Of a stretch of DNA of 64,000 nt, positions 1 through 9,407 are shown piece by piece. Where the stretch lies: contig NC_057864.1 in NCBI RefSeq assembly GCF_019393635.1, positions 477,976,617 through 478,040,616 on the forward strand, read 5' to 3'. Within the stretch, counting starts at the first letter, position 1; the number at the start of each line of letters is the position of its first letter. Source of the DNA: Dromiciops gliroides (lineage: Eukaryota > Chordata > Mammalia > Microbiotheria > Microbiotheriidae). Below the pieces are notes generated by a model. The model was not told the DNA's origin. It made no database searches and saw nothing but the letters and a program-made list of their open reading frames with translations. A program made the position numbers and the translations under genes.

Positions 1-35
1 TGCAGAAAGTGCAGGGGCTGCAGCTCCACTGGCTC
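1..35 (-). CDS. LRWD1: LRWD1 coding exon 7 (start only)
   Basis: Acceptor CTTCTCTGCAG followed by EPVELQPLHFLQ. Human LRWD1 has VKLEPLHFLQ just before the WD40 repeats. The exon continues beyond the window edge. Confidence 0.85.
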
Positions 36-3000
36 CTGCAGAGAAGCCCCCAGGGTCAGGACCCAACCTGGCCTCCAGCCCCCTCCTCCAGCACCTCCGT
101 AGCCTTACCTGACTCTCTGTCTCAGTCTCGCCTTGGGTGCCCGCAGCCAGGGCCGACGGGCCGCAGCTTGAGCTGCTGAGGCTGGCCTCCCCAAGACCCG
201 GCTTCGAGTCCTGGGGGGGCGGGGAGGGCCGGGCCCTCTTGCAGGGAGGGGGGTCTGAAGGGAGCCTCTTCTTCCATTTGAAGGCTGAGAGCTTGAGCTG
301 GGGAAAAGAAATTTTGGAGCTGGGGTGGGGGGAGGGCACTGCTGGTCAGAGACTGCAGCCCAAGACTACGGGGACCCCTGGACCCAATGCTACCCTCGTT
401 TTACAGAGGGGGAAACTGAGTCACAGCGCGGGGAAGGGTGAGCGAGGCACCTAGTGACGCTGGCCTCCGGGCTGCTCCAAAGCCAAAGGCTCTGGACGTC
501 CTCTCCATCCCCTCCTTCCACCTCCTCCAGGAAGGCTTCCCCAGGGCCTTCCCTCTGGTCACCACTTCTCACTATCCTTGTCTCTGCAGCAGCTCAGACC
601 GGGAGCTCTTGGGGTCAGGGACTGTCTCACCTCTTTTTGTTACCCTAGTGCTTTGGCATGATGTTTGGCACACAGTAAGTGCTTAATACATGTTTATTAC
701 TGATTGAGTGAATGGAATCTGAACTCAGAATCCCTGGCTCCAACGGGGTGTTCTTCCCCTTTACCTACCAACCCTGCCTATGCATGGCTAGGATTTGAAT
801 CTGGGTCCTGCCAGGCTTCACAGATGTCAACTGAGACATCGACTTGGGTCTGAATCCTTGGGCCAGAGTGCCCTATAAGAAAAATATCTGTACCACGAGG
901 GGCATGGCATTCAGGCCCAGGTGCCAGTCAGGAAATGGGGCATCCCAGAGGCACCTCTTAGAAACTGTTACAAAAGCTGACACTAGTGGGGGGCGTGGGG
1001 GGAAGGGAGAGAACACAGAAGAAGGGAGATCAAGTGGGGGGGGGGCCAGGCAGAGAGAAGATCGGGTCTGATCACGCCAGGGGCTGGGGGGGGGGGGGCG
1101 GTGAGGGCGATCAGGCCCTAAATGAGTCACTCACTGAAGGTAAGGCCCATACATGGCAGGCCCACAGCCAAGGCTTCCCAAGGAGAAGGACCTTACCACA
1201 TACTCTTGGTTGGGCGCTCCTGCTGGGGTCACCGGCGTCTTCGAGGTTGCTGCCGGGGTCTTTGAAGTCGCCGCCGGGGTCTCTGGGGGATCTGGGCTCG
1301 ACTCCTCTTCCTTGGACACCTCCTCCAAGGGGGCTTCCTTTCTGTTCAGCTTCGAGGTCACCAGTTGCTGGGCGATCATTTTCACCTGGGGTAGGCCAAA
1401 GTCCTTCAAGTCAAAAAGCACTGACTATGTGCTTATGGCCTGTCAAGGCCTGGGCTAAGTGCTAGGGATGCAAAAACAGACCAAACCACGGTGCCTGCCC
1501 TCTGGAAGGAGCAACAGGGAAAACAACTGGGCACAGACAAGCAGCACAGGAGACACTGTTACGTGCTGGGGTCTGGGAGAGGGGGTGGGGCTGCTGAGCT
1601 CAAATGATGAGAACGAACAGCTGGGTCTGGAAAACAAGGCTGAAAAGGCCCCTTCTCTCTGTCAAATGTGGGGAACTACAGGTGGATGTGATTGTTCTTG
1701 TTAGAAGGGAGGGTGGAGGATGGGGTCATTTAAGGGGAAATGGTTCAAGTACATTAGAAAAAGAAATGTTAATATGTTCATTTAAGCCAAGTCGAATGTT
1801 CTGCATGTAATCATGGGGATTTCAAAAAATTTTTTTAAAAAGGCCATAACAGCGGGCAGCTAGGTAGCACAAAGGATAGAGCACCGGCCCTGGATTCAGG
1901 AGGACCTGAGTTCAAATCTGGCCTCAGACACTTGACACTTACTAGCTGTGTGACCCTGGGCAAGTCACCCCCATTGCCTCACCAAAAAAAAAGAAAAGAA
2001 AAAAGGCCATAACAGGGCCCCACCGAAATGACTGGTGGGTTCATCTGTACTCAGGGATTTTCCAAACAGTCAGGGAATGATGATGCGACTTCACAAACGC
2101 AGAAGGAATTCATTCGCCCAGGTTACACAGGGACACAGAGAAGAGCCCAGTGGCCCTGACGCCCACACCCCACCCCGGGATCTACCTTCCACTGTGTGAA
2201 GTCGCTCAGGGACTCGGGCCCGTAGCGCACTTCCTTGACGGCAGCCTTCACAAATTCCTTATGGATGTCCTTGGCCTGGGCCCGGGAGTCCAGCTGCTCT
2301 TGGTAGTTCTTCTCCCAGTAAGCAGTGACCTAGGCCAGGACAAGAGAAAGCAAGAAAGGGTCTGTGGGCTTCTCAGGTGGTGCCTACCCCTGGATACAGT
2401 CCTAGCTGCCGCCTGTGGGCCTTGCTGAGTTCGCTCCCCCCTACCCCCTCCCTCCCTCTCGTACATCGCGTCCTTCTTAGTTTCTATGTTCGGGGTTTTC
2501 ACAGCCAGAAAGGGTAAAGCTCAAGCAGGCTCGGAGCTGGGAGGAACCCTGAAGGCCACCTATCAGCCGGGGCATGAGAAGCTTCCACAGGGAGCAGGAC
2601 CAGTTCATCTCAGCTGCGTCTGAAATGAACCTCTCAGCCTGCTCAGAGACCTGGCTTCCCTGGCCACAGAAGCTTCAGACGTAGGGGCACCAGGGAACCT
2701 GCAGGAAGGACGAATGAGGCTGGGGCGGCTTTTAAGGTTATCGCCCCATGGGTTTCCACTACGATCATCCCTCTGGACCCCACGGATCCCACAGCTCCCG
2801 GTGTAGGCCCTCCCCTGCCCCTGCCACCAGTCCTCCAGGACCAGCGTATGCACTACAATCCGTCAGAGTCTGCCCGCCTGCCTCTGAGTGTTGTCACTGT
2901 CTATATTAAACTGTTTCTGAAACCCATAGCCACCTTCTTCCAGACGGTCTGCCGCCGCCTGGGACACGGTGCGCAGTACAGGGAGGGGACCCTGGCTGCT

Positions 3001-6000
3001 CTAAGCTCCAGTACGTGCTACCCTGATGAAAGGGGTCCAAGGACAGCTCCAAGCCCAGACATCACCAGCCACCGGGTGACTGTGCATGCCCCTGCCCGCC
3101 AGCCTGCCAGTTCCTCATCTGTACCACAAGAGGAGCTGCTTCTAGCTGTACATCTGTGATCCTCTGAGGTAAGAACAGAGAGGTTTCTTGCCAGCATTCT
3201 GACTACTTCCTGAGAAATTATCTGGTCAAGACCAACCATGAAACAAGAAAGTGTGTGCAGGGAGGTGGCAAAGGGGTCAAGGGCCCTTAAGACTTAAATG
3301 GGGGGCAGCTAGGTGGCGCAGTGGATGGAGCACCAGCCCTGGAGCCAGGAGGACCTGAGTTCAAATCCGGCCTCAGACACTTAACACTTACTAGCCGTGT
3401 GACCCTGGGCAAGTCACTTAATGCCAATTGCCTCACTACAAAAAAGTTTTAAAAAAAGAAAGAATGAACTTGGTCAGAATCTGCTGCAAGTGAAATCGAC
3501 ATATACTCCAATCTTTAGTAACTTCGTTGTAGAAATGGGGATGGGGGAAGGGTGGCAAAAGAATATGCTGGAGAATCTGAGTCAGGAGGAAGAAACGAGA
3601 GCGGCCGAAGCCACCACAAGCTAGTTAGCACCAAGACTTTCTTCCAGAAGAATTAAGAGCAGAGGATGAAAGTGGCTGTAACCCAACAGTCTGGATATAA
3701 CTGGTTACCCATGAGAGGTTATTCCAAATCAGGTCATTGAGTACAATCAAGACAATTAACACAAAGATAAAAATCAGCACCAAACTAGATGAAGAAAATG
3801 AGAAGATAGGGTCTGCAAGTGAAATAGCTACAGCCTGGCCTATTTAAACAACTTATTGACAATGAACAATGGGAAATGGGTAAAGAAATAGACACTGACA
3901 TTGAGCATCACCATTTACTAAGGAAGTTTAAACCTGATAAATCAGATCATTAAAACTAGGATGTCACAAAAGCCTAGAGGGGGCAGCTAGGTGGTGCAGT
4001 GGATAAAGCACCAGCCCTGGATTCAGGAGTACCTGAGTTCAAATCTGGCCTCAGACACTTGACACTTACTAGCTGTGTGACCCTGGGCAAGTCATTTAAC
4101 CCCCATTGCCCCGCAAAACAAAACAAAACAAAACACAAACAAACAAAAAACCTAGAAACCACCATAGCCAAGAAGCACTTGGTCTCCTTGCCAAGAAAAA
4201 CATGTCAGCCAAGGACAACAGTGGTTTAGAACAGAGGTGTCAAACATGCTGCCTTCCAGGCAGAACCAGATTAAACCGTAATTGGGAAACATTTAGCAAA
4301 ATAAGTTAAAATATAAGACAACATAAATAATATTAACTCATCATTTTCTAAGCCAATATGCCCAGGGATCCATTTCTACTTGAGTTTGATATCACTTGTT
4401 TAGAACAGTAACTTATTAGTAAAATTTTCCTTTATGCAACATCATCTCACAAAACAGCAACAAGTTTTGGATGGAAAAGACCCAATTCACAGCCTCCACC
4501 CAAAGCAAGAGGGGGAAAGGGCAGTAAAGACCAGTCTGGCAAGAAGATGATGGGCATGTGGGAGAGAGTCATGCCCTCAACAGAAAGGAGCAAGAAAGCA
4601 GGAGTGTGTTTCGTGAGAAAAACAATGAATCCACCTGGGACACCCTGGGTTTGAGATGCTTATGGGAAATCTAAAAGATGGCTAGTGTTGGGGACCTAGA
4701 GCTACATCCAAATATTTAAGCAGATACTGTGTTTCCTCAGGCAGGAAAACGGTGGAGATTCCTATTAAGAGCAATTATAGGAGGCAGCTAGGTGGTGCAG
4801 TGGATAAAGCACCAGCTCTGGATTCAGGAGGACCTGAGTTCAAATCTGACCTCAGACACTTGACACTAGCTGTGTGACCTTGAGCAAGTCACTTAACCCT
4901 CACTGCCCTATAAAAAAAAAAAGCAATTATAATATGCCTAATTTCCTAGATGATCCATTCCTCCTGGAGAACCTTATTCTCCAACCACTGTAAGGATTAG
5001 GGATAATCACCAGGGTAGACTCCTTGGCAGGGAGTCTGGTGAAGTCCCTTCTCAGAATGAAGTCTTAAAAATGGAAGCATTTATAAGAATCCAAGTCATT
5101 CCCCAATTGAGAAATGGTCAAAGGATATGAACAGGCAGTTTTCTGATGAAGAAATCAAAGCTATCTATTACCATATGAAAAAATGCTCTAAAGCACTATT
5201 GATTAGAGAGATGCAAATTAAAACTCTGAGGCACCACCTGACACCTATCAGATTGGCTAAAATGACAAAAAAGGAAAATAATAAATGTTGGAGAAGCCAT
5301 GGGAAAATTGGAACACTAATGCATTGTTGGTGGAGTTGTGAACTGATCCAACCATTCTGGAGAGCAGTTTGGAACTATGCCCAAAGGGGTATAAAGCTTT
5401 GCATACCCTTTGACCCAGCAATACCACTATTAGGACTTTTCCCCAAAGAGATCACAAAAATGGGAAAAGGACCCACATGGACAAAAATATTCTCTTTTTG
5501 TGGTGGCAAGGAATTGGAAATTGAGGGGATGCCCATCAATCAGGGAATGGCTGAACAAGTTGTGGTATATGAATGTAATGGAATACTATTGTGCTGTATA
5601 TGAATACTATTGTGCTGTAAGAAATGATGAGCAGGCAGATTTCAGAAAAACCTGGAAGGACTTGCATAAACTGATGAGTGAGATGAGCAGAACCAGGAGA
5701 ACATTGTACACAGTATCAACAACACTGTGTGTTGATCAACTGTGATAGACTTGACTCTTCTCAGCAATACAATGGTCCAAGATAGTTCCAAAGGATGCAT
5801 GATGGAAAATGCTCTCCAAATCCAGAAAAAAAAGAAACTATTGAATCTGGATGCAGATAGAACCATACTATTTCTATTGCTTTTGTTGTTGTTGTTTTTC
5901 TTTTTTGAGGTTTTTCCTTTTTGCTCTGATTCTTCTCTCATTACATGACTAATGCAGAAACATGTTTAATGTGATTGTACATATATAACCTATATCAGAT

Positions 6001-8967
6001 TACTTGCTGTCTGAGGGAGGGAGAAAAATTTGAAACAAGAAATCTTATAAAAACAAATGTTGAAAACTATCTCTACATGTAACTGGAAAATAATAAAATA
6101 TTTATATGGGAAAAAAAATGGAAGCAAATGCTACATTTCAGAAAGAGATAAGTGAAAACAAGGACGTAATTCCCCCCCCCATCCACATTCAAGTACCCCT
6201 GGAAATCTATCCACCCACAGACCCCTAGGTGCTCCATAGATCCCAGATTAAGAATCCCTATTTAGACAATAAATCTGTAAACATACAGACAAGGTCAATT
6301 TCAGTATTGGGGGCCAGTGTCTGACCTGTAAGGACTTGCATTAGCAAGACTCTGAGTTTAGTGTCTCAGTCAGAAATCATACTGGGGGTAGGGGGAAGCA
6401 CTTATTGACCTCAGGGGAACTTCTGGAGCTTAGAACAGGGAATTCTATGCAAGGCCCCAGAAAGGTTTTCCACCCCACCTCTTGCCATCCTTACTCGGCT
6501 GGTCAGTTCCCGGTTCAGGATCTTCACATGATTCATCAGTGAGGATGTTTCCTTCCCATTGATTTTTCGGATGTTGGGGAGGAGGGAGGAGATCTTGTAA
6601 TTGTCATTGACCTGGAGGTAAATACAGACAAGCTCAGGAACAAGCGGTCTTGGCCACCAACCCAAACCTCAAGGTACTGAGTTCTTTACGTTGCTATCTG
6701 TAAGGGGCTAAAATTCTAGCAAGGCTGTCTAAAAATCTAATGAGTGGTCACTTTAGCAAGAGTTTAGACTTTTAAGCAATGAAGGTTAAGTGACTTGCCC
6801 AGGGTCACACAGCTAGTAAGTGATAAGTGTCTGAGGCCGGATTTGAACTCAGGTCCTCCTGAATCCAGGGCCAGTGCTCTATCCACGGCGCCACCCGGTT
6901 TATCCTTTATTGATTCCGAATATTCCTTTACATGTACCTGTTGTCTCCCCTATAGAATGGAAGCTTCTTGAGGGCAGGGACTGTTTGGTTCTTTTGTGTG
7001 GCTCACAGTCCTATGAGTCCCTCATAGCACCCAGCACAGGGCTGAAGAACAGAGAATCAGAAACCTAGAGCTAAAGGGACCTCAAAGGCCCTCCAGTCAG
7101 TCAATCAGCAAACACTTATTAAACACCTACTGTGTGCCAGGTACTGGGAATACAAAGAAGGACAAAAGATAATCTGTGCTCAAGTGTAATGGGGGAGACA
7201 AAGTCTAAACTATGCACAGGCAAGCGCCATCCACATATATTATATTAGATAAACTTATGTTTGAATGTGTGTGCACAAAAGAAACACACAATACAGACAC
7301 ATGACAGAAAACACATAAACATGCGAGCAAACTATGCAGACACATGACATGACATATGTGCTCGTGTATTACATTATGTGTTATATATGTGTATATACAC
7401 ACACATATTCAGGCTAAATTGAAAATAATCAGCAGAGGGAAAGTGCTGGATTAAGAAAGTTTTAGTCCAGTTAGATGAGGAAGCATCTGTAAAAGGAGGC
7501 TAATATGGTCATTGTGTCAGAGAGAGGATGTGAACTCAGGTCCTTGTGCTGGATCCAGTGCTTTCTCTAGCCATCCCTCGCTCTTCCCTTACTGCCAGCA
7601 CCTCCCACATAGTCAGCACTTCCTAAATAAGTACTTGTAGATGACTGAGCACCGTGCTTTCTTCCTCACCCTGAGCCGCTCTGACAGGGACCCTCCAGCT
7701 CACCGTCAGGTATAAGTTATCCTCAAAATCCACCTCCTCCAGTGTGGCAAACTGCTGCAGGGGGGTCACGTCCTCCAGCTGGTTGTTGGAGCACTTGAGG
7801 ATCTGCAGGCAGGGGAGGTCCAGGCCCTCGGGCACCTTCTCCAGCAGGTTGTCTGACAGATCCAGCTCCTTCAGCTGCTTCATGCGGTTGAGGAGCTTGA
7901 GATCCAGATCTTTTGTGCGAAGCTGGAGGTTTGACAAACTGCAGCAAGGAAAGGGAAGGTGAGGGGAGGCTCCCCCAAATCTGGTGAGAACTAGGGTGAT
8001 TTCTTCTCTGGGCAGCTGGTCTCCCAGCCACCGGGCCAGCTTCCTGAGGGCAGGGGACTGCTGGGGAGGAGGGGGGTGGGAAGCAGTGAGAGGGAACCTA
8101 GTGATTGGGACAGACGGGGACAAGTGGCAAAAAGCAGCTTTGAACCGCTTCATTCAACGGAAGGAGAAAGGGGGACAAGGGAAGGGATTTGTGGGGCCCT
8201 TGTGTCCATTCCTTAGCAGGGGAGAATCGAAGCCCAAGTCACCCAGGTCACTCTTCAAGAAGGGACAGTTCAATCCCAGTGGGACAGCAGGTCAGAGGGA
8301 GCACCGGTCACAGCCCAGAGCAGGGAAGGAGGCTGGACAGGGATGGAAGCAGGGGCTCCAAGAGGTGACCCAGCAGGCAGAGGACAAGAGGCTGCACGGG
8401 AGCGAGCTCCCGGAGAGGGCAGCAGGGCCCAAGCTCCAGCCCCGACCCTCGGGCCCCTGGGGTCGGCGGCTGGGAGCCAGGGCAGAGGGGGGGGCCTCCG
8501 CAGCAAAGAGCGACATGAGCACGAAGAGGGACACGGGGCAGGTGAACGGGGCCCCAGGGGGTCAAGGGCGGTGCCGCCTTGGCACGGGCTGCTCAGGGCC
8601 TTGGGAGACGTGGCAGCCGGGTCACGGATGCCAGGAGTGGCAGAGGCAGCTGGAGGAGAGAGCAGGGTTTGCTCGCTCGCGGTTGCACGCACACAACACA
8701 CCTGGCAGCTGGACGCACGCACAGGCGCACGAAAGGACACCGAGCCGACGGCCGCGAGCACGCAAGCACGCGCGCAAGGCCCAATGAAGAAGGGCGCGGG
8801 TACGCACGCGTGCACGCACACGCGTTTCCCCCTACCCGCAAACACACGCGCGTGCACACGCGCACGCGCGTCCCCGCCCAGTCTTACTCGAGCTTCTTGA
8901 TCCTGCTGAGCCGGTCGGACTTGGGTTGCCCCCTCTGCAGCAGCAGCGGGGTTTCGAGCCGGCCCAT
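1..8967 (-). CDS. LRWD1: LRWD1 (ORCA), 5' part of gene, coding exons 1-7 (partial)
   Basis: Leucine-rich repeat and WD40 protein that in mammals binds the origin recognition complex and repressive histone marks and helps hold ORC on heterochromatin. Coding exons on the minus strand: 8888-8967, 7704-7938, 6495-6611, 2186-2329, 1197-1385, 109-297 and 1-35 (runs off the window). All junctions are GT-AG and in phase, giving about 329 residues. Seen directly: the N-terminus with QRGQPKSDRL, leucine-rich repeats at about residues 25-105 (KELDLSDNLLEKVPEGL, LKCSNNQLEDVTPL), the LRR cap NGKETSS...NRELTSR, the helix EVRYGPESLSDFTQWK, then an acidic, Pro/Thr-rich linker and a basic patch PCKRARPSPPP. 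The last visible codons read ELQPLHFLQ, matching the human sequence just before the WD40 propeller, which must lie left of base 1. Identification is by recalled similarity to human LRWD1 and by the neighbouring ALKBH4. Confidence 0.95.
109..297 (-). CDS. LRWD1: LRWD1 coding exon 6
   Basis: 63 codons, phase 0. Acceptor TTTCTTTTCCCCAG; the exon begins LKLSAFKWKKRL and continues through PCKRARPSPPPQDS to a Ser-rich acidic end before donor GTAAGG. Human LRWD1 has PSKRACASPSAQ at the same place, probably a nuclear localisation signal. A weaker internal acceptor (CCCCCCCAG) would drop the basic patch; I prefer the longer form because the upstream codons match human. Confidence 0.82.
1197..1385 (-). 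CDS. LRWD1: LRWD1 coding exon 5 (linker with small tandem repeat)
   Basis: 63 codons, phase 0, beginning VKMIAQQLV and ending QEYV before donor GTAAGG. After a short conserved helix it becomes an acidic then Pro/Thr-rich linker with the heptapeptide TPAATSK twice in tandem and a third decayed copy. The human linker here is different and richer in Ala and Pro, so this part is fast-evolving. Confidence 0.9.
1853..2000 (+). repeat. marsupial tRNA-related SINE
   Basis: Typical 5' GGCAGCTAGGTAGCACA, B-box and A-rich tail, flanked by target duplication AAAAGGCCATAACAG on both sides. In LRWD1 intron 4, opposite to the gene. Confidence 0.92.
2186..2329 (-). CDS. LRWD1: LRWD1 coding exon 4
   Basis: 48 codons, phase 0, beginning VTAYWEK and ending GPESLSDFTQWK. 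Acceptor GGCCTAG, donor GTAGAT. Human LRWD1 carries VRYGPESLSEFTQW here. The exon sits 4.2 kb downstream of exon 3, across an intron filled by SINEs and an L1 copy. Confidence 0.93.
3301..3450 (+). repeat. marsupial tRNA-related SINE
   Basis: Full-length match from GGGGGCAGCTAGG to CATTGCCTC-type end with A-rich tail. LRWD1 intron 3. Confidence 0.92.
3979..4149 (+). repeat. marsupial tRNA-related SINE
   Basis: Full length with an (AAAAC)n tail; flanks AAGCCTAGA / AACCTAGA suggest the target duplication. Confidence 0.92.
4233..4400. repeat. hAT-like non-autonomous DNA transposon relic (tentative)
   Basis: Starts near GAGGTGTCAAACATG and ends near GAGTTTGATATCAC, a weak inverted pair typical of a family common in marsupial genomes. 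Assignment from memory of the pattern only. Confidence 0.4.
4781..4921 (+). repeat. marsupial tRNA-related SINE
   Basis: Flanked by a perfect 10 bp target duplication AGCAATTATA (4770-4779 and 4922-4931). A short internal deletion removes ACTTACT. Confidence 0.93.
5080..6113 (+). mobile_element. 5'-truncated L1 (LINE) insertion
   Basis: The last part of L1 ORF2 ([35 protein letters not shown]) and the 3'UTR with the usual G-rich run and AATAAAATA end. Flanked by a 13 bp target duplication AAAAATGGAAGCA (5067-5079, 6114-6126), showing target-primed insertion. An 18 bp piece (GAATACTATTGTGCTGTA) is tandemly duplicated at 5581-5619. Not active: only about 1 kb remains. Confidence 0.92.
6495..6611 (-). 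CDS. LRWD1: LRWD1 coding exon 3 (LRR C-cap)
   Basis: 39 codons, phase 0 at both ends, beginning VNDNYKISSLLPNIRKINGK and ending LNRELTSR before donor GTAAGG. Human LRWD1 has the matching stretch VNDNLKVSFLLPTLRKVNGK. This is the capping end of the repeat domain. Confidence 0.95.
6785..6901 (-). repeat. marsupial tRNA-related SINE (3'-shortened)
   Basis: Reverse-orientation copy from GTTAAGTGACTTGCCC to GGCGCCACC; the tail and the last few 5' bases are missing or changed. Confidence 0.88.
7086..7450 (+). repeat. L2/MIR-like marsupial repeat with TG/CA-rich insert
   Basis: Begins with CAAACACTTATTAAACACC and CTACTGTGTGCCAGG and continues through TGGGGGAGACAAAG. The middle is expanded by degenerate CA/TG and AT steps. 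Family not fixed. Confidence 0.6.
7704..7938 (-). CDS. LRWD1: LRWD1 coding exon 2 (leucine-rich repeats)
   Basis: Acceptor TTGCTGCAG; the first base completes the Asp codon of exon 1, giving KKLDLSNLQL. It contains the core LRRs with repeated LxxLxLxxN patterns (LKELDLSDN, LQILKCSNNQL, LEEVDFEDN). The donor is GTGAGC after Thr. Confidence 0.95.
8842..8871. repeat. alternating CA/CG tract (Z-DNA-prone)
   Basis: 30 bp of strict purine-pyrimidine alternation made of CA and CG steps. A second 26 bp run at 8800-8825 has the same character. Both lie in LRWD1 intron 1 within a broader CA/CG-rich zone (about 8680-8875), right beside the exon 1 donor. Confidence 0.85.
8888..8967 (-). CDS. LRWD1: LRWD1 coding exon 1
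   Basis: The ATG lies in a strong Kozak context (GCCATGG). It encodes 26 residues starting MGRLETPLLLQRGQPKSD, followed by two bases of a split Asp codon. The donor is GTAAGA. It opens the LRR cap. A purine-pyrimidine alternating tract begins only 15 nt inside the intron. Confidence 0.93.
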
Positions 8968-9204
8968 GGCCACCGGCGTCCGCGGGCGCGCCCTGCTTCC
9001 CTGCCGCGAGGCCCTGCTTGCCCACGCCGGCCGCCGCCTGGGGCTGGCTCCACGAGCTCACCCGGGCCCGGGGCGGGGGCGACGCTGGGGCTCCGAGCGG
9101 CAGCCTCGGCTTTCCGTCCGGCTGTTCGCACCGGAGAGGTTCGCGCGCCGCCGGCCGGAAGAAGGCCTGGCCGAGCAGGATCCCACGTGTCCTGGCCCCA
9201 CGGG

Positions 9205-9218
9205 ACTACCTTTCCCAG
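9205..9218 (+). promoter_or_regulatory. ZNF143-like site ACTACCTTTCCCAG
   Basis: Matches the ACTACAnnTCCCAG-type element (ZNF143/SBS), which is enriched in bidirectional housekeeping promoters, with one changed base in the core. It lies between the two start codons, 86 bp upstream of the ALKBH4 ATG. Confidence 0.45.
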
Positions 9219-9290
9219 CGGCCACCGCGGCCCGCGCCTGCGCACACACCCCGCTGAGGCTGTCCGCCCGGCGGCACTCTGGGCACCGGC

Positions 9291-9407
9291 ATGGCGGCGG
9301 CCGGTGGGGGGGCCCGACCCCGAGACTGCGGCTGCAAAGGGGTCCGGACCTGCCTGGTGTGCGAGCGGGAGCGAGGTGGCGGCCCGCCCGGAGCTGTGGC
9401 CCCTCAG
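9291..9407 (+). CDS. ALKBH4: ALKBH4 coding exon 1
   Basis: 39 codons from ATG to GTGGGA donor. Carries the Ala/Gly-rich start and the CxC...CxxC cluster. The last codons (GGGPPGAVAPQ) are CpG-rich and poorly conserved. Confidence 0.95.

Larger units (their letters stand above)
2330..6494. other. LRWD1 intron 3: contents
   Basis: A 4.2 kb intron that consists mostly of insertions: SINEs at about 3301, 3979 and 4781, a hAT-like relic near 4233-4400, and a 5'-truncated L1 at 5080-6113 sitting inside an older unclassified repeat. The stretches 2330-3300 and 3450-3975 look non-repetitive and show no exon that I can support. Confidence 0.7.

Noticed and set aside
5127-5745. 158 aa open frame with ordinary-looking protein
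   Set aside because: It is the last part of L1 ORF2 inside a truncated LINE with target duplications, not a host gene.
8343-8900. Antisense transcript of LRWD1 intron 1
   Set aside because: Only open frames in GC-rich DNA suggest it; no splice sites or poly(A) signal support a transcript.
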